64,000 nt of DNA from Struthidea cinerea (taxonomy: Eukaryota; Chordata; Aves; Passeriformes; Corcoracidae), in NCBI GenBank assembly GCA_013397865.1, contig VZTI01002737.1, positions 6,071 to 70,070 on the forward strand. The letters run 5' to 3'. The notes beneath the pieces are model-generated. The model did no database searches and was not told the DNA's origin. It worked only from the letters and a program-made list of their open reading frames with translations. Made by a program: the position numbers and the translations under genes. Numbering within the stretch: the first letter of the stretch is position 1; every line of letters begins with the position of its first letter. Below are positions 24,471-36,927 of this stretch, in pieces.

Positions 24471-25142
24471 CTGGTGGGTGAGAGGCTGGACATGACCCAG
24501 CCAGGAGCACCCACAGCCCAGAAAGCCAAACGTGTCCTGGGCTGCATCTAAAGTGGCCAGCAGGGGAGGCAGGGGATTCTGCCCCTGTGCTCTGCTCTGG
24601 TGAGACCCCACCTGGAACACTGCATCCAGCTCTGGGGTCCCAGCACAGGAAGGACATGGACCTGCTGGAGTGAGTCCAGAGGAGAGTTACAAAAGTGATG
24701 AGAGGTCTAGAGCACCTCTCCTATGAGGAAAGAACTGAGAGAGTTGGGGTTGTTCAGCCTGGAGAAGGAAGGCTCTGAAGAGAGACCTTTTTCTTTATTG
24801 AGACCTTTCAGTATTTAAAGGGAATTTACAGGAAAGATTAGAACAAACTTTTTAACAGGGTCTGTAAAAGGGAAATTGGTTTTACTTAAAAAGAGAGTAG
24901 ATTTTTACTAGACATAAGGATGACTATTTTTTTTTAAGGATGAGCACATTTAAACACTGAAACAGATTGTCCAGAGAGGTGGTAGGTGCCCCATGCCTGG
25001 AAATATTCAAGATCAGGTTGGACAGGACTCTGAGCGACCTGATCTAGTTGAAGATGTCCATGATCACTGCAGGGGAGTTGGACTAGATGGTGTTTAAAGA
25101 TCTCTTCCATTATATAATTCAAACTACTCTATGATTCTATAG
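24471..25142 (+). mobile_element. CR1 LINE fragment, ORF2 C-terminus to tail, plus strand
   Basis: A plus-oriented CR1. Part of the C-terminal ORF2 region comes first (GAGAGGCTGGACATGACCC, then CTGCATCCAGCTCTGGGGTC, then GAGCACCTCTCCTATGAGGA). The 3' UTR block follows (CTGGAAATATTCAAGATCAGG) and the octamer tail CTATGATTCTAT at 25129-25140. It is 5'-truncated at about 24471 and interrupted by stops. 77 bp at 24472-24548 are identical to the copy at 42079-42155, so the two copies are of the same, relatively young subfamily. An internal stretch around 24790-24960 is more diverged. Confidence 0.95.
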
Positions 25143-26325
25143 CATCCTCGTCTGCATCCACTCTGAATAAGTATGCCTTTTGAGATATATCACCAAGCCA
25201 AGTTCTATCATGATGCTCATCTGCTTAATATAAATTCTAAAACATGTTATTTGTACAACAGATTCACTCTTCTGCATAATTTAATAGAATTCCTGGGGAA
25301 AAAAATCTGAACACTGGGAGGAATGAAAGAGCTCCATTTTGTCTTTCCTGGGATCTGTCTTCCCTTTTACTTCACAAGATGGACAAAAAATCCTTCTCAA
25401 ATTTTTCAAAACTGCCTTTAAAGATCAGAAGAATTAAGAAAACTTCAGTGAGTCATAGACATTTTCAAAGGTCTCCCAGCTCAGTCTTTCAACAAAAAAA
25501 TAAATAGAAAATGAATTGACTCTTTAATATAAGCAAAGAAAAGGAAAGTGAACTTCAGTATTCACAACCTAATTTACAGTCTCTCTTCGTTCTGGCAACT
25601 CTTGTAGTTAACAGATGGTGCAAAGGCAAACACACCTTTTGATTATAGGAAAAAAAATGAAAAATATAGGTGCTTCAGGAAATGTGTTCTGTTAAGCATA
25701 AGATATTAGGACTGGTTCACTTATACTGTTAGCTTGTAACACGATATAAGCAAATTAGAGGAAATTCAGTGCCTAATTGTCTTACAGGATTCTAAAAATG
25801 CATCCCCTTAGCCCCAGTTCAGGGGGGGGACAGGGAAGCAGCTCTGTTCCTAAAATCATGCTGGATCCTAAATATGAACATCAGTGTCATTGACTTCATT
25901 GTTTAACTCCAACTTCTCCATAAAATTCAAATCACGCAGGTACCAGTGTGACATTATATAATTCATGAGCATCAAACAGACATTTAGATGTGCACTTCCT
26001 TCACTTTCTGAACTCTGCATCAGATACAATGACTACAAGAGGTACTCAACCATTTCAGTGCTCACCAGGGCATCTGCAGTAACACCTCTCCACAATTCCT
26101 TTCACAAGCAAAGACCAACAAAAATCAGCAGTAAAAGAAGGATAAATAATCCTTACAGTCAAACTGTTGACTAAATTATCTTTCTGGCTGTTCTGATGGT
26201 TCCCTGCATTTTAGTGGAGCCCAGATGACTTTGCTGTTGTTGGGCAGCAGAATGCCAATTAGCTCTGACAGCACCAGTTATTAACTCTTATGATACAGAT
26301 TCTTCTGTGTTGTTCTTCTCATTTG

Positions 26326-26385
26326 CCACCTCTTCCATACTGAGAACTTTATTTCCCACCCCTTCCATACTGAGACCTTTATTTC
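26326..26385. repeat. 30-bp imperfect tandem duplication
   Basis: 26326-26355 and 26356-26385 differ at only a few positions. The shared core is CTTCCATACTGAGA followed by CTTTATTTCCCAC. The partial start of a third unit follows. Confidence 0.9.
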
Positions 26386-29300
26386 CCACTGTGGATAAGC
26401 CTAGCATCTTTTTCAGAATAATAATGGCCACAGTCAGCATGTAAACCTTACTTTTTAGTTTTTTTCTCTCCTTGTTTACATTTTAACATTCATAAGGCCC
26501 TGTGGACAATCAGTATAAGCTATTCAGAAGGCAGGCTGCCTTTTTTTGGTCTACAGTTGAGGAAAACTGCAGTGGATGTAAATACGGATTTCATTTATGA
26601 AGGTAAATTATGGCTTGGTTTTCAGGTTTTGGTTTTGCTACTAGTCCCCATCGATGAGTAAGGGCTGTTCCTCAGACAAAAGGAATGCTCCATTCCCCAT
26701 GCAAGCTAAAACCTGAGCTTTTCTCAGGGATACAGTAAGATACCCAAAACGGTAAACTGACCATCAGTCTCCACCAGACTTCCTTTCTTGCACTTTCTTT
26801 AAAAACACTGCTCTTCTGTGTTCCACTTCAAAGTGGAGATTATTTCTCATCACAACCTTATAGAGAGCTTGTGAAGCTTCTCTCTTCTGCAGGAATTAAA
26901 CAAAATATAATAAAAGCACTAATTGCTTCATAATCAGCTAGTAATGAGAAATAAAATTACCTTCCATATGTATTCCTGTTTCCAAGCTCTTTTTGCATGC
27001 ATGAAGTATAATGTTGCTTGGATCTCTGTTCACTTTTACTCCATGTTATCAGAAGGTTGCAGTTGGAGTTTTCAGTGTCTGTTTTCTGCCAGTTGCGGTA
27101 GGGTGATTTTTCTTCATTTTATTCATAACTCTGGTAACTCTGATAATTGGATGGTTTTATTTTGATACTCAAGAACAATATTGTCCAGGCTGTTTCTCTC
27201 TCTCTAAGCTGTTATTTTGGTTTACCATAAATTTGCCTTCAGAACAGATTTTGCCACATCACTATCTATGCATGATAAATACCCTGGAATGATTCATGTT
27301 GCTGTGGTCATCTCATGCTTTGGTTGAGTTTGGGGACAGAAATAAAACTCTCAGATTTCTTAGAAAGTTAACTGTTCCAGCTTGAAAATTCCAGCTGGGA
27401 AATGTTTCTTTACTTTTCATCTGTTTTTCAGGAGAGTGTCACGATACTCACAGATTTTGATGTACTTTTTCCTTTTTTTTCAATTGCTTCAGAAAGTTTC
27501 TGTGGCAAAAAAAAAGAAGTCAAATTTGCCACTTCAGGAGGCAAAAAAAATTCTTCCTCTTCAGGTTCAGAATGGTATAAGGAGTTTGTGGGATTTTGTC
27601 CTTGACATAGGATATTCTTGTAGGTCACAGGTAGTAAGAGTTTCTGGACTTATATCAAAAGTCTGCATTCATATGGTAAAATTATTGGTCTCCATTTTTT
27701 TTTGTCATCCCGCCAGGATGAGATCTTTATGAAAAGTCCTGTGGAACAGTTTTTTCCTTGGGTTGTTGTTTGGTTGTTTCGGTTTTTTAAAAAATAGCTA
27801 TACACAGGGTGTTACATTGTTATTTGTTGCTCTGCAATTAAGGAATGGACACATGGAATGAACATCTTACGCTCTGTGTGGTACTTGCAAAATCCTAGAT
27901 AAAAGTACTACTTTATTCTGGTAAAATGTCTTGTATATAACATTTTTGGATGTCTTGTTACCATAACAACAAATTTAAAAGTGGGATGAAGTTAATATTG
28001 TAATACTTTTTTTGACTGCTTATTCCTTCATCTAAAGATTTTCTTTTTCAGTCTGAAGAAGCTTACATTATAATTCATTTGTTGAAATATTATTGTAGTA
28101 ATTATGCAGAGCTTAATATGAAAGGTGGAGGGAGCAGGAGGACAGGATTCAAAATTTTAAATTAAAACAGCTGATTTCTCCCTTTGGAACAATGTTTGTC
28201 CCACAGACAAAAACAACCTAGCAGCCTCATCTCTCTCTCTTGTACATCAGCTCTTGTTTCAATCACTTGTTCGCTGTGCATCTGTTATTGTGGTTGTGCT
28301 TTAGACAAAGGATCAGCACTTTTGTTGCAGACTTTACTTTTCCTTCTGGTCCATAGCAGGACAGAGAGATGGAAAATGCTGCAATTATTCTACCACTACA
28401 CACAACCAGTAAAAGTTCTATAGTGCAAATAATTTGCCATTCAAGACAGGAGTTGGTAGAAAATTGTTACTTCTTAGACTGCTTTTCTAATGGAGCTAGA
28501 AATGGTCTAATGCTAGTGAATTTACAAGTCTCATGGAAGTTTCTTTCTCTTGAATCAGAACTGTCTATAAAATGGTTGAAAAACATATTTGAAAGATTTC
28601 AAAAAATACTTGACATCTGCAAAGAAATACAGTGCCCAGGTCTTTGCATTATACCACATGCAAAATAGTCTTGTATTCCTCATGCGCTTTGAGGGGTGAA
28701 GATAACAACGGAGGCCAATGCACTGCCACCTTCTCTGCTCTTTCCATGCTGGGCAAACAGCAGGACTGAGCTCGCTAATCACTGATCACATTCACACCAG
28801 AGCAGTATATTATCTCTATAATATATTCTAAATTATTTCCACCGTATTTAATTCTGTTTATATTCCACTCCTGGAATTTTCTTTCTCCTGTCTACAGTAC
28901 AGACTACTGAGAATATGCTAAGTCATTAATGAGTTACAAAGGGTAACATTCTCATGAAATCCTTAATCATTTTAGGCTAATTCACAGAACTCAGAAAGCT
29001 CAGGTTGAGAAAAACAGAACATGATGAGAACTCCAGTTTAATTTTAGATCTACAGTTGTATTTAATGTAAAAGAAAAGGTAGTTGTTTCACTTTCTAGTA
29101 AATACTAATTGTTGTTCAGCTGCGTAATAAGTTATTTTTAGGCAATAAATCAAAAAAAGTAGTGAAAAGAATAGCAACTTTGATCCTGTTTTGCTTAAAC
29201 TTTGCACAGTGTTTTATCTCTCACTGTATAATGTCTTTCTCTTCACTGTCTTCTTTTCACATCTTTTTGCCCTGAGCGCTCAAACATCTCTGTGTGGTCA

Positions 29301-30020
29301 TTTGGGTTCTATTTTTGTTCATTTAATTGCAGATTATCTGAGGGTGTTAAAGTGTTATGATTCATTTACTAGAGAGAAATACAATTTGAGCCACTTCTCA
29401 ATGATTTGTTTTGCTGTAGTATAATTGCCATGTCATGACATTTTTTTGTAAAGACATCAATGCATTCTGTAATCTGTGCAGTTACCATATATTATCTCAC
29501 TCAATATAATTTATAAAATGTTGAAGTAATCATTACAAATTAATTCTGTGTTAACTGAGAACACTGCTGTGCACAGGGCTTCAGCAAAAAAACAGGGCAT
29601 GCAGGCCGATGTTCACAGAATCAGGCTCATCATTGCCACCTTCAGCTGCCACCCACTTGTCTCCTTGTGCAATAACTGCAGTGCCTCAGGGTGGCATGAA
29701 ACAGACACTGCATGGTGGATATGTGACATGAACAGCTGGAGAAGAGCTGTGTCCTCCCCGTTTTCTGCACCTTGGTCTTTCGTGTAAGGGTGACGGTCCA
29801 TTTCCTGGCTCTTTTCCAGGAGTCATGAGCCATGACCGTGCCTTTCTCAGAGTATCTGTTGATCACAGTTTTTCATCCTCATAAGTAAAAGGGAGCATGG
29901 AGGGGCTTATGTGGCAGTGCTTGCCCTAGTTAATAGTTTATTCTAAAAAAGAATTAGTTGCATAGTGAGCCTTTATCAGTTTTAGTTCTTATTTTTCTAG
30001 TTTTCTGAATAACAATCTAA

Positions 30021-30074
30021 TTATTATTAATTATAATAATAATAATTAGTAGTACCAGTAGTAGTAGTAGTAGT
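30021..30074. repeat. (TTA/TAA)n and (TAG)n trinucleotide-rich tract
   Basis: An interrupted TTA/TAA array (about 30021-30046) is followed by a purer TAG array ending at about 30074. The two adjacent arrays look like one microsatellite that changed unit by point mutation and slippage. Confidence 0.9.
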
Positions 30075-31022
30075 ACTATATGACAGCAACTCAAGTACAT
30101 CAGAAGGAATATGGAACCAACACTACCAGAACTGCAGAGAGGTTTTATGTAGAACTAACAGTGAGCAAGTTGGAGGAAGGACAACATAGATTTACCATTG
30201 GATAGGCCATCCAGAGGTCCTTTAAAAACTGAAATTCTACATCTTCCCCCTCCCAGTTCTGTAGACAAATATAAAAAGATAGCTCAAAAGGAAAACATAA
30301 GACTCTTGTTAGAAGAAACAAGATGATGTCGGGCACAATGAAACAGTCAGAGTGCCAGAAGGACACAACCAATGAAAACAGATTGTTAAAGCACAGTGGG
30401 AACTTCAAAGTACCCACAGGTCCAAATGTACTTATAAAAATATAAAAGCAAAAAGTGTTGTAAGAGAAAACAGCACAAACATTTTAAGCATCAATTGGTT
30501 CAAGTAAGATTCTTAGATGCCTTTTGTGGTGCAAATGAGATACCCAGGAGGAGATTGTTTTGAACACCAATTCAGAGGGGTTTTGTACTCTGATTTCATG
30601 TTTTCACACTTCAAAGCTCCCACAGGTTTGGTGCTTGTGGAGAAGCACACAGAGCTGTGCAATGTTGTGGGCTGAGGGTGGTTCTTTATGCTCGCCAACA
30701 GAGCTGCCCAGCATCACCTTTCCCATCTCAGCCACACCTTTGGCAACCACAACACATTTGCCTGCAGCCCTACTGAACTACCACGAATCCAGCTGTGTTA
30801 CAGTAAGAGCCTAGAGTTCCCATTCCTGTTTGTCAGAAGCTGCTGTTTAATCACTGCTGTGTGATTAATGAGTAATTTATATTTCGCTCAGAAAGATCTG
30901 GGACTTTTGTTCTTTTTGCAAAATGGATGCTGGGGGCAGAATGGGAAGGAAGTTAGACATTAAAATTCTTATTTAGCATTGAACTCTGCAAATGCTTTTG
31001 TCAGACATTGGGAGGTTTCAAA

Positions 31023-31071
31023 ATGTCAAAACATTTTACTCAGAAAACATGCAAGTAAAATGTTTTGACAT
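31023..31071. repeat. Perfect 18-bp inverted repeat with 13-nt loop
   Basis: Left arm 31023-31040 (ATGTCAAAACATTTTACT) and right arm 31054-31071 are exact reverse complements. The loop is CAGAAAACATGCA. The stem is AT-rich. No target-site duplication or recognisable transposon terminal motif flanks it. It could be a relic of a small palindromic element or a structured RNA segment. Confidence 0.95.
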
Positions 31072-32559
31072 CTTAAAAATTAATTGCTTCATTAAACAAA
31101 TGGTGAAATGAAACATTTTGAGAAGCAAACACTTCCGACTTTGTATTTAGCCCCCTCCACCTTTTAAAAGCTGTCTCTATTAGAACAATAAGGTCAGAAG
31201 GAGATGAAATAATTCAGAACCGAAACAAAATGCTTTTTTAGTTTGACATAAGCTGCTACTTTAATGTTTTTGATATATTTCATTGAAAACCTTACAAAAT
31301 TTCCCCAGCACCCTTCTACTTTGCCTGGTTTCTGCTTGTTTTCCCAGACAACCACTGATGTGAAATGCAATATAAATCCAGTTTCAAGCTTTCACTTTTG
31401 TGCTGGTCCTTATTTTTCCTCTTTCTTCATCTTCTCTGTTTCCCAGAATAAACGCTTTTTATTTAAAAACTGCTTAAACTTCTTTTCTTTAGCTGAATAC
31501 TCCTTAGTCACTGTACTTGTCCATTTGCTTACAGTCTTGGCAGAGAGGTGAGGCTTTGGTTGTGGACTGCAGCGCACACCAGGAGAGCGGTCTTACACAA
31601 GCAGGGAGGGCTTTTGGACTCCGACAATATCTGCAGCTCTGGTAGGCTGCAGGGGGCAACTTCCTTTTTTTTCTTTTTTTTTTTCAATCAAATCTGTGAA
31701 AAGTATTTTTTTAAAAAATGCTTGCTTCTGGTATTTCTTCATCTTTCATTAGCCTGTCCTGCTGCAGGCTAGTCATGATCCATGTTTCTGATGCATGAAC
31801 ACAGAGCCCATGCTTCCCAGTTTCTTAGACGATGAGAAGCAAATTTCTTTCTGCCTAAGAAATGACACATTAAGAACTCTTTTTTTTTTTTCCTATCCTA
31901 ATGAAGGGTCAGTAGGAAAATAAACCACTTTTAATGACTTTTTAAATCAACTGGCAGTATACTTCCTGTGGTTGAAACAGGTGCTGTATATCATTGAGTC
32001 CCCTTAGTCATTGAAGAAAAAAAATTCAAACCCAAGGAGTATTTTCCATGATTCAGAGGGAAGCACTGTGGCAGGGCACTATGACCACTTTCATTCCAGA
32101 CTTTCTGTACCTACAAACAAGTTGACCCCACCTTCCACACTTGTCAGACAAACACCAGCTGTCAGCAGCCACAAACTCACTGTGGAATACTCACATGAAC
32201 AATGAAACAGCCACGAGATATTGAACTTAAAAAGGAAAAAAATATATATAACATTACAATGAGAACTACTTTTTTATTAAAAAGGCTTGAACACAAATAT
32301 TTTGTTAACACATTTTTCACAGAATGCTATGGCTTCTATCTACTATGTTCTTTTAGAAACCAGTGATGTAACTTCATTTTGCTCTTCTGAAGATGCTGAA
32401 AAGCCATTTCTGGCAAAAGATTTTGAAAAATAGATAAAATTCTGTGGCAACCAGGAAGTTAAGGGCAGGGGGGTTTTAGTTCATGTTTATTCTTAATTCA
32501 TTTTGGACAGGGACAGTTAGTTTGATCATTGCTCATAACTTCAAGGTATTGGTGACTCA
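31072..32559. other. Unique AT-rich sequence, no gene seen
   Basis: Includes a T-rich stretch near 31664-31686. A GC-rich segment just before it (about 31540-31660) has open frames in two registers, but nothing I recognise. Confidence 0.55.
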
Positions 32560-32945
32560 CTGTTGTCGCTGTGAGCGACACTGACGGCAAGGAAAGTCAC
32601 GAGTAAGTTCCGAAGGGAAAGCAGTTCTGACTCTTTATTAATTAATTAATTCATCTTTTATAACATGGTTCACAAAGAGTGCGTTGAATGGCACAAGACA
32701 ACTGGGTGCTCGGCCATCCACCCCTTGAGGGGATTGGTCAAGCTCTAAGACACTTATTCCAAAATATTAGAAAGCTAGAATCATAATAATCGTGCATAAC
32801 AAACCCAGGTGCAAGATAAAGAATTAGTTTACAAGAACTCATAGCAGTGTTTTTCATAGCTTCTGTGAGAACTGCAAAGTTCTCACAGAATACTGCAGAA
32901 AAGCTGAAAGATTTCTCTACCAAAGCTTTTCAGCATCCACACACT
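32560..32945 (-). mobile_element. Solo LTR of an avian endogenous retrovirus, minus strand (about 385 bp)
   Basis: Read on the minus strand from about 32945 it begins TGTGTGGATGC. A TATA box (GTTATAAAAG) follows at about 32657-32666, and a canonical AATAAA (followed by GAGTC) about 25-30 bp further on at about 32633-32638. It then ends in a CpG-containing R/U5-like block (about 32560-32620) finishing CTCACAGCGACAACA. The spacing of TATA, AATAAA and terminal CA is LTR-like, and the CpG content of the end block is unusual for this window. No gag or pol remnant or partner LTR is nearby. Target-site duplications are not clear. A non-LTR regulatory element cannot be ruled out. Confidence 0.62.
32861..32890. 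repeat. Perfect 13-bp inverted repeat inside the LTR
   Basis: Arms 32861-32873 (TTCTGTGAGAACT) and 32878-32890 are exact reverse complements with a 4-nt loop (GCAA). The position corresponds to the U3 part of the minus-strand LTR, upstream of its TATA box. It might be a dyad protein-binding site or an RNA stem. Confidence 0.93.
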
Positions 32946-35586
32946 GTGTCATGGTGCTTGAAGCTTCTTTAGTATTATTCTATAATTGTTTTAATTGTAG
33001 TTTAAATTCTAAATGTGCAAGGTTGCATTGCAGCTGCTTTGTTGATTGGGTAAAGGGATTTTTTTCAGTCCTGTGAATATCTGGAAGGCTTAAGGAGCAG
33101 CTTTTGGGCATGATTTCCAGAAATCTGCCAAGCAAGTTATTTTTCTATCTCTGCACACAAGCTTTCACACCAATATATGAATATAAAATGGTTGTGTTTC
33201 ACCTCCCTCCATTCCAAAGCTGGAGGTCTGCCCTTGTGTGTGAAGTAAAAGGTGAACCCAGCAGAAGTGAGCCAGAGCTGGCAGTTTTAACCTGACCTAA
33301 CAGATAGGCTGCACATACCTGACCACTCACTACAACGCAGTTTGCAGGGTCATTAAGCTAAGTTAAAAAATGTTGAATGAGGCAAGAACATGTGTGAGTG
33401 TTTGGATTGCAGAATGTACCTCATGAGCACCTTTGGAGGTTACAGGGGGCTGTACATGCAGCACTTGGCACTGTGGCATTTTTTATGGCTGCTGCAGAAT
33501 GACAGTAGGACAAAGTGACCTGGCATACAAGCAGAGGAAACTGGCAGGCCCTGTTCTTTCTTCCACCAGCTTGGAAGTGCACAGGATGTGCATGTGGATG
33601 TGCTTTGCCTGGGAGTTACCATCTCCAAGCATAGCAACTGAGAGCTTTCCTGGAACAGCAACCTGAGCAAGGTGGAAATGGCAGATGTCAGCTGACGCAA
33701 ATCCTGCTGTAAGGGCGTGTCACAAGACTGCCAGACCACTGCCACTGAAATCTATGGATTTTATGGGGGAAAATCTGTCATTGGCAGAGGAGATGAATCT
33801 ATTCTATTACAGGTGATGAATATTTACAGAATGGAAATTTTTATATTAGCCCAAATCTCTGGCTGTCAAGAGCAGCAAGGCAGCTAAAGAACTAAAGTAG
33901 TTCTACATTTTTTCTGCTCAGGTAATTATTCATTAACAACAAACACATTTTCTCCTTACCAACAGTTAATAGCAGCTTGAAATTATTTTACAGGTAGCAT
34001 ACTCCTAATGCAGATGTGATAGTTCAACAATATTTATTTGTTTATTTATTGACTCCATATTTAAATAAGGCAAATCTTTGAACACCAACTCTCTGTGCTG
34101 AAACAATGACATCATTTTAGCTATTTCTTTACTATTAATTATTTGGCTAAATGTTAAGTTTAAAATCACCCATCACAGACTTACTGCCACACAATTCTTC
34201 AAAAAGTGAACAGAAAAATGATTTTGCACCAGAGTGACTCAATCAATAGGAGAGCAAATTATTTCCTCCTCTGATATGTACATTATAGCCTGTGTCTAAG
34301 CTCCATTTACGTGTATTGATGCTTTCTAGATGATGAAGGCTGCTTTTAATATGAATTGAAATTTCAATTTTAGCAGCCAGTGGTGCTCCCCAGATGTAAT
34401 CTCCCCATGCATGAGGAGTATATCCGCATTTTTTGCAGGTATTTTCCCTGTATTTTGATTTGTTTCTCTAGAGAATCTGAATGAGGAGTAAAATTAAAGA
34501 GAAAAAATCAATAGTCTAGTGTATGTCAATGAAAAACAAAATATCAGTCTGAATAGTCCATAGATACTGACATGAATTTCTGAAGTCGAAAAGTCACTTT
34601 CAAAAGTACAGTTTAATACTGCTTCCTACACATACGTCAATTCAATTACAGAGAAGCTGTAAAATACCTAAGAGCTCAATATTCTTAGGTTACTTAAGCA
34701 CTTAAAAGCCTACATGTCATTGAAAGTCAGCGGTTTCTAATCACCTAAATAATGTCTATATTTGAAATTTGGGCTAAAAAATCACACAGAAAATTCAAAG
34801 AATTTCACCCATTGCCACTGCAGCATCTGCAGGACAACATCTCTTTTGAGAGTAGGAGAGTAGGATCCCTCACAACTGCAGAGTTTAGGAGTCTTATGTG
34901 ATCTTTGGGTTTGTTTGGGAGCTTTTTTGTTGGTTTTTGGGGATTTTTTTGGTAACTGCTTGCAATTTTCTGAAGTCTTTGAGCACCATGCCTGAATTCA
35001 GAACAATTCAAAAAGCATCAATGCTGCCTTCTCCATCCTGCCCTCTACTTGCAAAATAGGTCCAGAAGACGGGGCCATTGGAGAGAATCTAAACTTTTAT
35101 CTTTACTTGTATGTGTCACCTGTGTCTGCAGTTTGAAAATGGAAATATCCCACTGCATTGTTTCCAATGATATTACATGGTGCTTTTTACACAAAACAAA
35201 CAAAGCCCCCAAACAAAACAAAAGCACAGTAAAAGCCACACACACACCCTTTTTCAGGGATTGGATAACACTGATTTTCACGTTACCTTTTATTTCAACT
35301 TGTTAACTTCTATTTGGTTTCTAATCTTCTATAAGTTCTTGAACATCTTCAAGCCTTTCATTATGGAAGGCCAAGCACACCATGAATAGAACTGGCAGAA
35401 AAACTATAGAACCGTCTATAATTCTGCATCTGGCCTTCACTGACAAAATATCTTAAGGGGAAAGAAGAAAGAGGGAAAATGCTTCTTGAATTCCGGGTGT
35501 TTAGAGTTTTACCAATCAAAAGTAATAATTGTATGCTTCAATTATTCACATGGGCTGGAATGTCTCACAGTTGTAATAGTGACAAT

Positions 35587-35624
<38 letters not shown>
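35587..35624. repeat. (ATC)n trinucleotide repeat
   Basis: About 12 perfect ATC/ATG-strand units (TCA register) ending in ATCATG. Pure and probably polymorphic. Confidence 0.96.
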
Positions 35625-36877
35625 GTAAATCTGGAATTACAAAATATACCTGGAGCAGATAACGGTTTCCTACTTCTTTGTACAGTAGAGCTGTGGACAG
35701 TCACCTTTCTGACAACACTGTTGAATGAGGATCACCTGAAGTTTTCCCCTGATTTTGATAACCATGCATCAAATAAATAAATGCAAATGCCTCTTTCTTG
35801 ATGTCCCGATATTTCGTGTGTCCACAGTGCAAAAGCTTTATGTAGAAGGTCTCAGTTATCTGGGATACAACAGCAATTCAACAGAAAACAGTGCCTCAGG
35901 CATTTGTCTGTGGCTTTTATGGGAATAGAACACTTGCAAACCCATATGTACGGACACAGGAATGGCTAATGTGTCTTTGGCTACCTCCAAAGACATTCCA
36001 ATGCATTTTTTTCTGATCTTTAGATGACTGTAAACTTTATGAAGTTCTCATAAACTGAGCAGAAATAACAGAAAATCTTAAACCGACTTTTAGCACTGTA
36101 ACCTGCAGGTATGCAGAGAACCAAGTATCACAAAGAAACACAGACAATACAAATTTATACTTAGGAAAAAAATCATTCAGTCTAAGTAAAAAAGGTTTAT
36201 ATAACTTGCATTAAATATGTATTATCCCTTTTCATGGGATTAAACACAAAAATATGAGGAAAAAGAGTCAGAATGAAAAGGAAGAAGCAAAGAATAAGAC
36301 AAGAGGAGTGTTCATTGCAAGAATTCTTTCTCATAATCTAGTAGTCCAAATTAATTTATTTTAAAATAAAGTTTTAGGACTGAAACAAGAAATCAAACCT
36401 AAAGGAAATGTATTGAAGGTGACTGGGAAAGGATGCTATTCTTGAAATTACAGAAACAAAAGGCTTTGTACCACATTTATATTCCTCATTTCTTCCTGTT
36501 TCTTTCTGCCGTATACAAAGACACCTTCCGCACCAATATCTTGTACCAAGAGACAATTTTCTGCAGCAAACTTTTCTGCAGCAAAAGACTGGTGCTTCAG
36601 TTAACTGGCAAAGACAAATGACCTGAAGGCACCAATCCATATTTTTGCTTCATTATTTTCAGTTGTATGTGCTAACTTCCTCTTTTCCTTAAAGGGGATT
36701 AATCCAGATCGTAAGCAGTGAAGTATTACATTTTTTTGCAAAACCAGGTATCTAGGTGATACATGATGAGCTAAACAAGATTCCCTGCAGAGCTCTGTTC
36801 TCTTTCTACTGATTTATCCCTATACTGATACATGACTTGGGAGCAGATGTCATAATTTTGTTTTGCTTTGTTTTCAG

Positions 36878-36927
36878 GCAATATCAGGTAATGAGCAGGA
36901 GGGGACCTGTGGAGAAGCAGTCTGTGG
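36878..36927 (+). other. Weak exon-like segment (50 nt)
   Basis: An acceptor with a strong pyrimidine tract (TTTTGCTTTGTTTTCAG) and a good donor (TGTGGGTGAGC) bound 50 nt. Two of three frames are open, so the coding frame is not determined. One reads ISGNEQEGTCGEAVC. The peptide is not recognised and no other candidate supports it. Confidence 0.15.

Larger units (their letters stand above)
25143..31022. other. Unique AT-rich sequence with small repeats, no gene seen
   Basis: Includes the 30-bp duplication at 26326 and the TTA/TAG-rich tract at 30021. A GC-richer patch lies at about 29560-29880. A serine/lysine-rich open frame (27402-27605) follows a pyrimidine tract but has no donor and an equally open antisense frame, so I do not call it. 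No mobile element was recognised. Confidence 0.5.

Noticed and set aside
27402..27628. Serine/lysine-rich frame after a pyrimidine tract
   Set aside because: No donor follows, the opposite strand is open over the same bases, and the composition follows A-runs.
28369..28668. 99-codon open frame
   Set aside because: No motif, no splice context and a length within chance expectation.
35587..35624. Regular repeat that might suggest a CRISPR-like array
   Set aside because: It is a plain trinucleotide microsatellite with no spacers, in vertebrate DNA.
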